Shown here: in pieces, positions 5,917-12,363 of the stretch
Layout: each line of letters starts with the position of its first letter
Position numbering within the stretch: position 1 is the stretch's first letter
DNA from: GCA-020348445 sp965372465
GTDB lineage: Archaea > Thermoplasmatota > Thermoplasmata > GCA-020350865
Assembly: GCA_965372465.1 (NCBI GenBank)
Contig: CBDVCK010000082.1
Span: 1 to 12,739 of the forward strand
Direction: 5' to 3'
DNA length: 12,739 nt
Position numbers and translations under genes: made by a program
The notes under the pieces: generated by a model
Database searches by the model: none
What the model was told of the DNA's origin: nothing
The model's input: only the letters and a program-made list of their open reading frames with translations

Positions 5917-6456
5917 ATGTTAGGTATATGGGATGAATGGAACCTCTTTGCTGCCATCGCAATGATCCTGGCTTCGGTGCCCTTTCTCATCATGTTATAT
6001 GCAAGTATCAGGGGTTATGAAGGAACAATTTTATGCATGCAGTGTCAGCAATGTGTTGCAGTGTGTCCTGTTCGGGCCGCCCAGCCCGATCGTTACATGG
6101 GCCCATTGGGAATCGAGGTCACTTCTAGATCCGGCACCAAGGAGAGAGCAGAGGAAGGTGGTTTGTTTTCCTGCACCTCATGCATGAGCTGTGTGGAGGC
6201 CTGCCCGCGAGGTCTTAACGTAAAGCATGACATGGACAAATTCAGGTCTGCCCTCGCGAAAAAGGGCATGGGCCAGATGGGCCCCCATAAACATATAATC
6301 AACATGGCTTCAAAATACGGTAATGTATTTGATAAGGAACCTGTTTTGCTTCCGGACATAAAAGATCAAAAGGAGACTATCACGAAATTCATAAAGGGAT
6401 TTGCAAAGATAACAAAGTACGATGACTTCAGCATAGGAGAGGAGGACAACAAGTGA
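5917..6456 (+). CDS. Membrane-anchored HdrC-like 2[4Fe-4S] protein
   Basis: A 179-residue iron-sulfur subunit of the heterodisulfide reductase C type, which carries electrons to the HdrB catalytic subunit. Soluble HdrC lacks a membrane segment; here residues 9-31 form one helix before the cluster domain, so the protein is tethered to the membrane. Two standard motifs bind [4Fe-4S] clusters: Cys40, 43, 46, 50 and Cys86, 89, 92, 96, the second in the HdrC-like setting SCxSCxxCxxACPRGLNV. The helical tail after residue 110 is typical of HdrC/GlpC/SdhB-like proteins. The cluster domain is expected on the cytoplasmic side because its partner HdrB (next gene, overlapping by four bases) has no export signal. 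AGGTGA at 5908-5913 overlaps the preceding stop. The HdrC part of HdrD, or a DsrK-like module, is the nearest alternative reading. Confidence 0.86.
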   Translation: MLGIWDEWNLFAAIAMILASVPFLIMLYASIRGYEGTILCMQCQQCVAVCPVRAAQPDRYMGPLGIEVTSRSGTKERAEEGGLFSCTSCMSCVEACPRGLNVKHDMDKFRSALAKKGMGQMGPHKHIINMASKYGNVFDKEPVLLPDIKDQKETITKFIKGFAKITKYDDFSIGEEDNK

Positions 6457-7253
6457 CCACCAGGGTAACAAAGCCTGTAATAAACAGCAAAACCGCCCAA
6501 GATTGGGGGAAATTCGTTTTGTATGAGGGATGTACAATGCCAAGAAGAATGGTTGGAAGCAGGTACACCACAAGATACGTTCTGGACAAATTCAATTTTG
6601 ACTATGTCGTCCTGGACAATGCAAGATGCTGTGGTGCTCCGGTAATGAGATCCGGTAGTGAGGAAGTAAGCATAGAATGCAGGATGTACAACCTGGACTT
6701 GGTAAAGAAGGTTGGAGTGGATCAGATCGTCTCGGGCTGCCCGGGCTGCGGCTCGCAGCTTAAAACCGAAGAAGCCGAGAAGATGGGAATTCACGTTTAT
6801 CATTTTGTTGAAGTATTATACGATCTAGCCAAAAATGGTGAACTGTATCAAAAGGACCTCATGCGCCCAATTCCCAAATTAAAGATCACGGCACACTATC
6901 CCTGCCATATGCATCGGGGTATGCTCATCGATGCAAAAAAGATACATGAGACAATTGTCGGGGCTTTCCCGAACCTGGAATATATCGAGATGGAGGATCC
7001 TGATAGATGTTGCGGCGCAGGTGGGGGTGTTCGGGCATCACAGAAAGAGCTGTCGTATACCATAAGAAGGAGGAAGCTTGAGTGTATCGAGGAAACTGGT
7101 GCCGATATTGTGATTGCAGCCTGCCCCTTCTGCGAACTGCAAATCGATGAGGGGCTGCGTACAGATTCGGAATCTGGTGCGAGGTCAATTACCCCTCAGA
7201 GCATGATCGCCATGTTCTTTAAAGACATAGGCCAGGAGGTGGCCAAGCTTTGA
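6453..7253 (+). CDS. HdrB-like subunit with two CCG (non-cubane cluster) domains
   Basis: A 266-residue protein of the HdrB family, the subunit that reduces disulfides in heterodisulfide reductase. Both cysteine-rich (CCG) domains are complete and their spacings match the published CX31-39CCX35-36CxxC signature. The first is Cys27, Cys59-Cys60, Cys96, Cys99 (31 and 35 residues between). The second is Cys151, Cys186-Cys187, Cys224, Cys227 (34 and 36 between). Both could therefore hold the unusual non-cubane [4Fe-4S] clusters that split a disulfide, unlike many degenerate relatives. No signal or membrane segment is present. The start is GTG, with GGAGGA ahead, overlapping the stop of the HdrC-like gene, so the two are translationally coupled. 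The flavoprotein partner HdrA is missing. In a non-methanogen the substrate may be a thiol disulfide, persulfide or other sulfur carrier, not CoM-S-S-CoB. Confidence 0.9.
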   Translation: MTTRVTKPVINSKTAQDWGKFVLYEGCTMPRRMVGSRYTTRYVLDKFNFDYVVLDNARCCGAPVMRSGSEEVSIECRMYNLDLVKKVGVDQIVSGCPGCGSQLKTEEAEKMGIHVYHFVEVLYDLAKNGELYQKDLMRPIPKLKITAHYPCHMHRGMLIDAKKIHETIVGAFPNLEYIEMEDPDRCCGAGGGVRASQKELSYTIRRRKLECIEETGADIVIAACPFCELQIDEGLRTDSESGARSITPQSMIAMFFKDIGQEVAKL

Positions 7254-7609
7254 TATTCGATGGAATGTCCCCCGAGGACAGTCTCATAATACTGGGTCTT
7301 TTGGGCCTTCTTGTCATGTTCTTCATTGTTCAGTTGAGGATGATGTTCTTCCCGCATTACAGGGGAGAAATAATCGAGTTCGAGTCTATATTTGACGGTG
7401 ACTGCAAGACCTGCAGGGGAAAACGGGAAGGAAAAACGAGTATACCTATCAAAGTGAGAACCGACGAGGGGGATATCATCTCTGCCGAGATCAGCTGCTG
7501 TACACTCTGTATGGAAAAGATAGATGTGGGCTCCAGAATCGGTGTGACGAAGGTGGGAAGCAGGCTCATAGCTCAGGCGTGTGCCAACATTAGAAGGAGA
7601 AATACCTAA
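7250..7609 (+). CDS. Single-helix membrane protein with CxxC/CCxxC cytoplasmic domain
   Basis: I do not recognise this 119-residue protein. A hydrophobic helix spans about residues 12-34. After it comes a beta-rich soluble domain with six cysteines: CKTC (Cys52, Cys55), CCTLC (Cys83, Cys84, Cys87) and Cys111. The pairs are placed like a zinc ribbon or a rubredoxin-like iron site, set in strands (SIPIKVRTDEGD, GSRIGVTKVGSRLIAQA) that could form a small barrel. TTG 7250 overlaps the preceding stop and is served by AGGAGGTGG (7233-7241), so it is favoured over ATG 7265. Its place between HdrB and the large membrane subunit suggests a structural or electron-relay link between the two parts of the complex. 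A positive residue-rich flank after the helix (RMMFFPHYR) argues for a cytoplasmic domain. Confidence 0.75.
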   Translation: MIFDGMSPEDSLIILGLLGLLVMFFIVQLRMMFFPHYRGEIIEFESIFDGDCKTCRGKREGKTSIPIKVRTDEGDIISAEISCCTLCMEKIDVGSRIGVTKVGSRLIAQACANIRRRNT

Positions 7610-7631
7610 CTAGGGGAGATGGTGAAAAAAG

Positions 7632-9236
7632 ATGATGATCTTTGGATTTGAACTCTCGTTCATTATAGGGCTCATCGCCTTGATATTGTTCTTTGGCGTC
7701 ATAGTTGCATCGCTTTTGGGATTCATACCGCAGGATAGGTTGCCTATTCAATCAGCACTGGTCCTGATGACCTTTGTGATCGCTGCCCTTGCATTTGTGG
7801 GCAGTCTTTTCGATCCCTCTGTGCTCCAAATCGGTTTCGGAGATCTGTTGGGCCAGATCATCATCCATCCCATCACAGCCCTGGCAGCAGGATTCCTGGC
7901 TGCTGGTGCTCTTGAAATTGCTGGAGCGTTTGATGCTGCTGCGGATGCGCTGACGCATCTCGAGAGGTTTAAAGTGAAGGGTGTGGTGATCTTCGGCATT
8001 ACCGGCACGGTTACGCTTCTCGTAAATCTGCCCACTATTATAGCCTTGCCTTGCGGCAGGATCCTTGCAGCTGCACTGATGCCTGCAGCGCTGGGACTTG
8101 GTTACAAGGTAGCAAAACAGCTCGACGACCCGAGAATGGTGGGTATTATCGTTTTTGCGTTCATAGTCAATGCCGCAGCTTCATGCGGTCCTTCGGTTTT
8201 GGGAGGAATAGGCCTGCTTGGAGAGGGCCTAGCAAAGCTACCGTTGTACTCCCTCTCTGATCCGCAGCAGACCGGGATAATGATCGCAACGGGTGTTTGT
8301 GCGCTTGTAATGAAATTCGTTACCCCGCTTTTCCCGGCGGATATGAAGGATAAGGATGTCAAAAAAAGAGACGAGGTTGTGGAGGTGGCGAATGATAGCG
8401 GAGAAGAAGAGCTTACCGTTAAGGTTAAGGGAGAGGCTAAGGAGGAGGCCTTGGAAGGGATTAGGGAAGAGGTAAAAGAGGACATGGGTGACGAACAACC
8501 CGAAGAGAAAGGAGAGAGGGAGCCTGAAGAGCCGAAAAGGGGGGAGGAAAAGAAGGAATCCATCTTCAAGCGCATGTCACGAATGGAAACCCGCCTTAAG
8601 AACGGATACATCACGCTCGGCCTATTCATGATAGTGCTTGCCCTTACCGTGATTCTCCAACCTAAGATTCCTATTCAAACGATATTGGTTGTGCTGGCCC
8701 TCGTGATCATGCTCATAGGCAGGGCTACGATTCAGGATCTAATGGCAGGGGTTATTCTTCATCCCATAATGGCCATGACCGCAGGTTTCCTGATAGCTGG
8801 GGCAATGGGATTGGCTGGCGGCTTTGATGTTCTGCTCATCCTCCTCAGTGGTCTTGCCGAATTCGAGATAGCAGGATTCGCAATTCTCGGCTATCTTGGA
8901 GTGGCTATTATCCTCGTGAACATACCCACGATCATGCCTATGCCATGTGGTAGAATCCTTGCAGCCGCGCTCGTTCCCGGCGTTTACCTGTACGGTCTGA
9001 CACTGGTTGAGATTACCGGCAACCTCATCGTCTTGCCCGTCCTTTTGGGAGCGTTCATAGTGAACGCGGCAGCGTCGTGCGGCCCTTCACCACTGGGAGG
9101 TATAGGTGGAATAGGCGAGGGGAACATGGGGGTGGAAATCGGCTCTAGCGGAAAATCTCAGCAGTGCGGAATATTGTTCGCAACTGGTGTCACGGCATTG
9201 GTGATCGCATTTGTGACTGGAGTTACGATGATATGA
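7632..9236 (+). CDS. Large internally duplicated membrane protein, ion-transporter-like
   Basis: A 534-residue polytopic protein with roughly 10-12 helices that I cannot assign to a family. It is made of two homologous halves in the same order, at about residues 38-231 and 347-529. Both contain PIQ at the start, a GxxxxHPIxAxxAGFLxAGA helix, the motif NxPTIxxxPCGRILAAAL (132-149 and 430-447) and AFIVNAAASCGPSxLGGIGxxGEG (176-199 and 474-497), and both end in QQxGIxxATGV. Most landmarks are exactly 298 residues apart. The repeated Asn, Pro, Cys and Gly in breaks within helices resemble re-entrant loops of ion-coupled transporters. A cytoplasmic, very acidic/basic linker rich in Glu and Lys (about 238-325) joins the halves. 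GGTGA precedes the ATG by seven bases. In this operon it could be the ion-translocating subunit of the redox complex; a solute permease is the alternative. Confidence 0.8.
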   Translation: MMIFGFELSFIIGLIALILFFGVIVASLLGFIPQDRLPIQSALVLMTFVIAALAFVGSLFDPSVLQIGFGDLLGQIIIHPITALAAGFLAAGALEIAGAFDAAADALTHLERFKVKGVVIFGITGTVTLLVNLPTIIALPCGRILAAALMPAALGLGYKVAKQLDDPRMVGIIVFAFIVNAAASCGPSVLGGIGLLGEGLAKLPLYSLSDPQQTGIMIATGVCALVMKFVTPLFPADMKDKDVKKRDEVVEVANDSGEEELTVKVKGEAKEEALEGIREEVKEDMGDEQPEEKGEREPEEPKRGEEKKESIFKRMSRMETRLKNGYITLGLFMIVLALTVILQPKIPIQTILVVLALVIMLIGRATIQDLMAGVILHPIMAMTAGFLIAGAMGLAGGFDVLLILLSGLAEFEIAGFAILGYLGVAIILVNIPTIMPMPCGRILAAALVPGVYLYGLTLVEITGNLIVLPVLLGAFIVNAAASCGPSPLGGIGGIGEGNMGVEIGSSGKSQQCGILFATGVTALVIAFVTGVTMI

Positions 9237-9249
9237 GGGAGGCATGAAA

Positions 9250-9402
9250 ATGGCAAATGAGAGAATAATACTTCTTCTGGTAATGATCGTCGCCGGTATC
9301 TTATGCGGCATGATGATAAACGTGGCTCTCGATAGAAAGCCCTGGGAGTTGGGGGGTGTTACAGGTGGTGCCTTGGTTGGTTTTCTAATGTGGCTTTTGT
9401 AG
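9250..9402 (+). CDS. Small two-helix membrane protein A
   Basis: A 50-residue protein beginning MANERIILLLVM. A first helix covers about residues 6-25, a short polar turn DRKPWE follows, and a glycine-rich second helix (GGVTGGALVGFLMWLL) runs to the end. ATG 9250 lies seven bases after GGGAGG (9237-9242); ATG 9244 is in frame but only one base from it. The product has no close named family that I know. Its second helix has the same glycine-zipper pattern as the next protein, which suggests the two arose by tandem duplication and pack against other helices of the complex, perhaps the large transporter-like subunit encoded just upstream. Confidence 0.72.
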   Translation: MANERIILLLVMIVAGILCGMMINVALDRKPWELGGVTGGALVGFLMWLL

Positions 9403-9412
9403 GGTGAGAAAA

Positions 9413-9577
9413 ATGAAAGGTAAGGTTGCAGTTGTGATGATAGGATCAGGCGTCGCGTGTGCGATTATGCTGTGGATGGCCTTGTGGGCCGCATCTGGGA
9501 ATTTCGATGCCGAACCCATTGTTGGTGGATTGATTGGCGGGGTGGTTGTTGGTCTGATTATGCATGTGCTAGGATAA
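9413..9577 (+). CDS. Small two-helix membrane protein B
   Basis: A 54-residue protein, MKGKVAVVMIGSGVA at the N-terminus. It has a first helix at about residues 4-27, a turn GNFDAEP, and a glycine-rich second helix IVGGLIGGVVVGLIMHVLG. GGGTGA (9402-9407) lies five bases before the ATG and overlaps the stop of protein A. Size, topology, an acidic turn before the second helix and a GGxxGGxxVG pattern are shared with protein A. It probably acts as an accessory subunit of the membrane complex, comparable in size to small subunits of other redox-driven pumps; that role is inferred only from position. Confidence 0.72.
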   Translation: MKGKVAVVMIGSGVACAIMLWMALWAASGNFDAEPIVGGLIGGVVVGLIMHVLG

Positions 9578-9606
9578 CTTGAATAACGAAAGATCGAGGT
9601 TTGGAA

Positions 9607-11868
9607 ATGCTCAGTAGACAGAATACAAGAACCATAATCAGGTGGGCGATATTCTTTATAGTGCTCATAGGCCTGCCCTTGGGTTTCTTGGCGTTCTTTA
9701 TACTGGGAACGGTTTGTATCATCGATCCTTTCTTCTACATTCAAAGACTGGCAATCCTCATTGGGGAAGTAATTGGAATCAATGAAGGACCGGGTTTTGG
9801 TTCTGACATCAATATGTTGATGATAACGGTTTCAGTGGCAGGTCTTATTATATTCACAATCATATTTGGTAGGGCCTTTTGCAGCTGGATATGCCCGTAT
9901 GGCACATTTTTGACCTTCTTTGGGAAACTGCGCAAGGAAAAAAGAGACCTTCCCGAGGTTCTGCAGGACAGGAACATCAAATACGGGATTCTTCTGGGAT
10001 TCTTCCTCTCGGCCATGGTTTTAGGCAGATATGCCTGGTGTGATATCTGTCCCATAGGAGGTTTTTACAGGGCAACAGGGCCTTTTGCTTATGATTTTCC
10101 CTGGCTTTTGGCCTTCCCCTTGGTGTTCTTTATAGCAATAGGACTCATGGCGATTTATTATGATACAAGGGGCTTTTGCAAATACCTGTGTCCCCTTGGT
10201 GCATTTGTCGCAATTCTGGATAGAATAAGTTTTACAAGGGTGCAGCTTCCCTCGGACAGATGCGTGGAGTGTCACAAATGTGATAATGTCTGCCCCATGG
10301 ACATCGACATAGTCAACGAAACACGCTATGAGCTTCTGAACGACCCCGAGGTAGAGAAAGCCCTGAAGGATGCTGGTGTTACCAATCTTTCGAGGGAAAA
10401 ATTCGATGAGCTGCCCAAGGATTTACAGGATAAGGTCACAAAGAACCTAAAATACTACAAGGTACCTGCGGGGGAATGCATCAGGTGCTATCAATGTGTT
10501 GATGTATGTCCTGTCCTAAACGAAAAGGAAGCCGTACCTCCCGTTCATATAGCCCCGGAAATCAGGGTCACGAATTTCGAGGAAGTGAACAAGGGCTACA
10601 CCCCAGAACTAGCGGAGAAAGAGGCGAAAAGATGCCTACAGTGTGAAGACCATCCTTGTGTGGATGCATGTCCTGCAGCCCAGGATGTGCCCGGGTATGT
10701 GAAAGCGATTACCGAAGGAGATCCCTCTAAATCCCTTGATATCATTCTGGATACCAATCCCCTGCCTCTGACATGCGGTAGGGTATGTCCGGCATTCTGT
10801 AAGAGTGTGTGTGTGCGCGGCAAGAACGGGGAGCCCATTGCAATTCCGACATTGAAGAGATTCGCCGCAGATTACGGCAAGTTCCCGAAGATTACGGCTG
10901 AAAGAAAGACAGGAAAACGCGTTGCGGTTATCGGTTGCGGACCGGCAGGCCTCACAGTAGCCTGGGAGCTTACAAAGATGGGACATGATGTCACTATCTT
11001 TGAATTACTTCCTGTTGGTGGAGGGATGATAGGGGTAGGTATCCCGGAATACAGATTGCCCGAGGATATTTTGAACAAGGAAATCGCTAATATTCAATCC
11101 CTGGGAGCCGAGATTAAGTATGATTCTCCCATAAGCAAGGAAATGAATTTCAATGAGCTCTTTTCGCAGGGTTACGACGCGGTATTTGTTGGCGTGGGAG
11201 CACATGTGCCAAGGGAGATGAGGGTTGAAGGAGAGGACCTTGTTGGTGTGATACCGGCAACCGATTTACTGCGTGATGTGAATATGGGTAAAGAAGTAAA
11301 GATTGGTAGGACTGTAGCGGTAATAGGTGGAGGAAACGTGGCAATGGATGCGGTTCGAACTTCCCTTCGTTTGGGTGCAAAAAAGGCAATGATAATTTAC
11401 AGAAGGGCAGAAGAGCAGATGCCTGCAGATCCATTGGAGGTTGAGGAGAGCAGGGAGGAAGGGGTGGAATATCACTTTTTGAGGAATCCCACAAAGATAA
11501 TCGGCCAGAACGGTAAGGTCGTGGGGATGGAGATAATCAAGATGAAGCTCGGAGAGCCCGATGCCAGCGGAAGGAGAAGACCCGTTCCCATCGAAGGCTC
11601 GAATTACAGGGTAAAGGTGGACACCGTGATTCCTGCAATAAGCCAAGCTCCGGATCTCTCGTGGGTGCCAGAAGGCACTGTCAATATCACGAAATGGAAT
11701 TCTGTTGAGGCCGATGAAAATACAGGGGAAACTGCCATGAGGGGCGTGTTTGCGGCAGGTGATGGTGTTACAGGTCCGCAGACGGTAATTGAGGCTGTTG
11801 CAGGGGCGAGAAAGGCAGCTGCTGCAATGGATAAGTTTTTGAGGAGCGGGGATAGGGTCGCGTCCTGA
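9607..11868 (+). CDS. Fusion of NapH-type membrane polyferredoxin and GltD/NfnB-type FAD/NAD(P)H oxidoreductase
   Basis: A 753-residue fusion. Residues 1-205 are a NapH/YccM-type module with four helices (about 13-35, 70-90, 126-143, 165-185) and cluster motifs beside the membrane: FCSWICP (Cys92, 96), CDICP (Cys145, 148) and FCKYLCP (Cys191, 195). Two ferredoxin motifs follow at Cys219-229 and Cys291-301. From about 335 on it is a glutamate-synthase small-subunit (GltD/NfnB) module: N-terminal Cys343, 346, 351, 355 and Cys390, 394, 398, 402, an FAD site VIGCGPAG (441-448), an NAD(P)H site VIGGGNVAMD (572-581), YRRAEEQMPA (598-607) and the closing FAD motif GVFAAGD (713-719). GAGGT lies six bases before ATG 9607; TTG 9601 is too close. 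It should oxidise or reduce NAD(P)H in the cytoplasm and pass electrons to the membrane and the exported ferredoxins. No GltB partner is encoded here, so glutamate synthesis is unlikely. Confidence 0.92.
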   Translation: MLSRQNTRTIIRWAIFFIVLIGLPLGFLAFFILGTVCIIDPFFYIQRLAILIGEVIGINEGPGFGSDINMLMITVSVAGLIIFTIIFGRAFCSWICPYGTFLTFFGKLRKEKRDLPEVLQDRNIKYGILLGFFLSAMVLGRYAWCDICPIGGFYRATGPFAYDFPWLLAFPLVFFIAIGLMAIYYDTRGFCKYLCPLGAFVAILDRISFTRVQLPSDRCVECHKCDNVCPMDIDIVNETRYELLNDPEVEKALKDAGVTNLSREKFDELPKDLQDKVTKNLKYYKVPAGECIRCYQCVDVCPVLNEKEAVPPVHIAPEIRVTNFEEVNKGYTPELAEKEAKRCLQCEDHPCVDACPAAQDVPGYVKAITEGDPSKSLDIILDTNPLPLTCGRVCPAFCKSVCVRGKNGEPIAIPTLKRFAADYGKFPKITAERKTGKRVAVIGCGPAGLTVAWELTKMGHDVTIFELLPVGGGMIGVGIPEYRLPEDILNKEIANIQSLGAEIKYDSPISKEMNFNELFSQGYDAVFVGVGAHVPREMRVEGEDLVGVIPATDLLRDVNMGKEVKIGRTVAVIGGGNVAMDAVRTSLRLGAKKAMIIYRRAEEQMPADPLEVEESREEGVEYHFLRNPTKIIGQNGKVVGMEIIKMKLGEPDASGRRRPVPIEGSNYRVKVDTVIPAISQAPDLSWVPEGTVNITKWNSVEADENTGETAMRGVFAAGDGVTGPQTVIEAVAGARKAAAAMDKFLRSGDRVAS

Positions 11869-11969
11869 AACTATTTGAGGAGCACCTGCACTGGCTATTT
11901 ATGAATGGGCAATATTATATTCTATTTGGCATCGCGATGGTCATAGTTTTAGATGATAGAAAGAAATAA
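11865..11969 (+). CDS. 34-residue membrane microprotein, probable CTG start overlapping the fusion gene
   Basis: A short frame that begins with CTG overlapping the TGA of the fusion gene by three bases, the same CTGA/TTGA/GTGA style of coupling seen at other junctions in this operon. GGGGATAGG ends eight bases before it. The 34-residue product has an amphipathic, aromatic N-terminus (LKLFEEHLHWLF), one hydrophobic stretch (QYYILFGIAMVIVL) and a charged tail DDRKK, as expected for a single-pass subunit. ATG 11901 is a weaker option (22 residues, no ribosome site). I do not recognise a family. Being so short, it could be chance, but the composition and coupling favour a real gene. Confidence 0.45.
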   Translation: MKLFEEHLHWLFMNGQYYILFGIAMVIVLDDRKK

Positions 11970-12048
11970 GAGCTGTTAAATCTATTGCATTTCTCGCCCT
12001 CGATTCCTTCACCCTTCCTCGCATAATCGCGGCTATCTGACCCGAAAA

Positions 12049-12053
12049 TTTTT
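12049..12053 (+). terminator. Possible T-tract terminator of the redox operon
   Basis: GAAAATTTTTCC about 80 bases after the last operon ORF is the first pyrimidine-rich T run on the plus strand. It is weak, and no hairpin precedes it; the strong hairpin at 12331 is an alternative end point. Confidence 0.25.
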
Positions 12054-12228
12054 CCTCCTGAGGGGATTGGGGGCACTATATTATTCTCTGATTAATTAAA
12101 AACCGAAATGAGAGTAGCAGGCAATTCCACTCCCTCATTATTAGGTGTACAATCCAGAATTGGACCCTTGATCTCTTCATCGGAAAAAAACCATTACAAT
12201 TCTCAATCCGATTATAATACCCTCATCA

Positions 12229-12264
12229 ATATATCTTTTATAATAACAATAACAAAAGATATAT
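12229..12264. repeat. 11-bp perfect inverted repeat around TATA-like sequence
   Basis: ATATATCTTTT (12229-12239) is mirrored by AAAAGATATAT (12254-12264) with a 14-base A/T-rich spacer. Each arm also reads as a TATA box with an upstream purine stretch: rightward it would start transcription near 12288, leftward near 12205. No gene follows closely in either direction, so it may drive a small RNA or be a protein-binding palindrome. Confidence 0.45.
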
Positions 12265-12330
12265 ATACAACCTAAATGAATGAATTTTCCGGTTCTTACT
12301 TCTCCCCTACCGTAAGACCTAACATGTAAT

Positions 12331-12353
12331 ACTCCAGGGTTTTTCCCTGGAGT
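12331..12353. terminator. 9-bp perfect hairpin, terminator-like
   Basis: ACTCCAGGG (12331-12339) pairs fully with CCCTGGAGT (12345-12353) across a TTTTT loop. On the plus strand it is followed by TCCTTTT, as in an intrinsic terminator. It also lies ten bases past the minus-strand stop at 12364, so it may insulate both sides. An alternative is a small structured RNA end or a mobile-element end. Confidence 0.5.
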
Positions 12354-12363
12354 TCCTTTTAAT

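Larger units (their letters stand above)
11970..12363. other. Intergenic region without a supported gene
   Basis: About 390 bases with no frame that has both a start and protein-like composition on either strand. It holds the T tract at 12049, scattered A/T runs, the 11-bp inverted repeat at 12229-12264 and the hairpin at 12331-12353, described separately. I see no tRNA or known RNA motif, but a small RNA from the TATA-like element near 12256-12266 is possible. Confidence 0.6.

Noticed and set aside
6366..6803. 145-residue minus-strand frame across the HdrC-HdrB junction
   Set aside because: It is a shadow of two strongly supported plus-strand genes and shows no family motif.
8102..8629. Long minus-strand frame of 175 residues opposite the transporter-like gene
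   Set aside because: It is antisense to the Glu/Lys-rich linker and helices of a well-supported gene. Its composition (Ser/Pro-rich low complexity) is what the reverse complement of that linker gives, and it has no ribosome site.
10258..10272. CVECH reads as a CxxCH haem-attachment motif
   Set aside because: It is part of a standard four-cysteine ferredoxin motif (Cys219, 222, 225, 229) in a cytoplasmic domain, so it is not a c-type haem site.
9607..11868. Glutamate synthase small subunit as the function of the last large gene
   Set aside because: The GltD domain is fused to a membrane polyferredoxin, and no large GltB subunit is encoded nearby, so a dedicated electron-transfer role fits better.
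11930..12060. Minus-strand frame with a plausible peptide (GQIAAIMRGRVKESRARNAI)
   Set aside because: It has no suitable start or ribosome site, is only about 45 codons between stops, and partly opposes the plus-strand microprotein.
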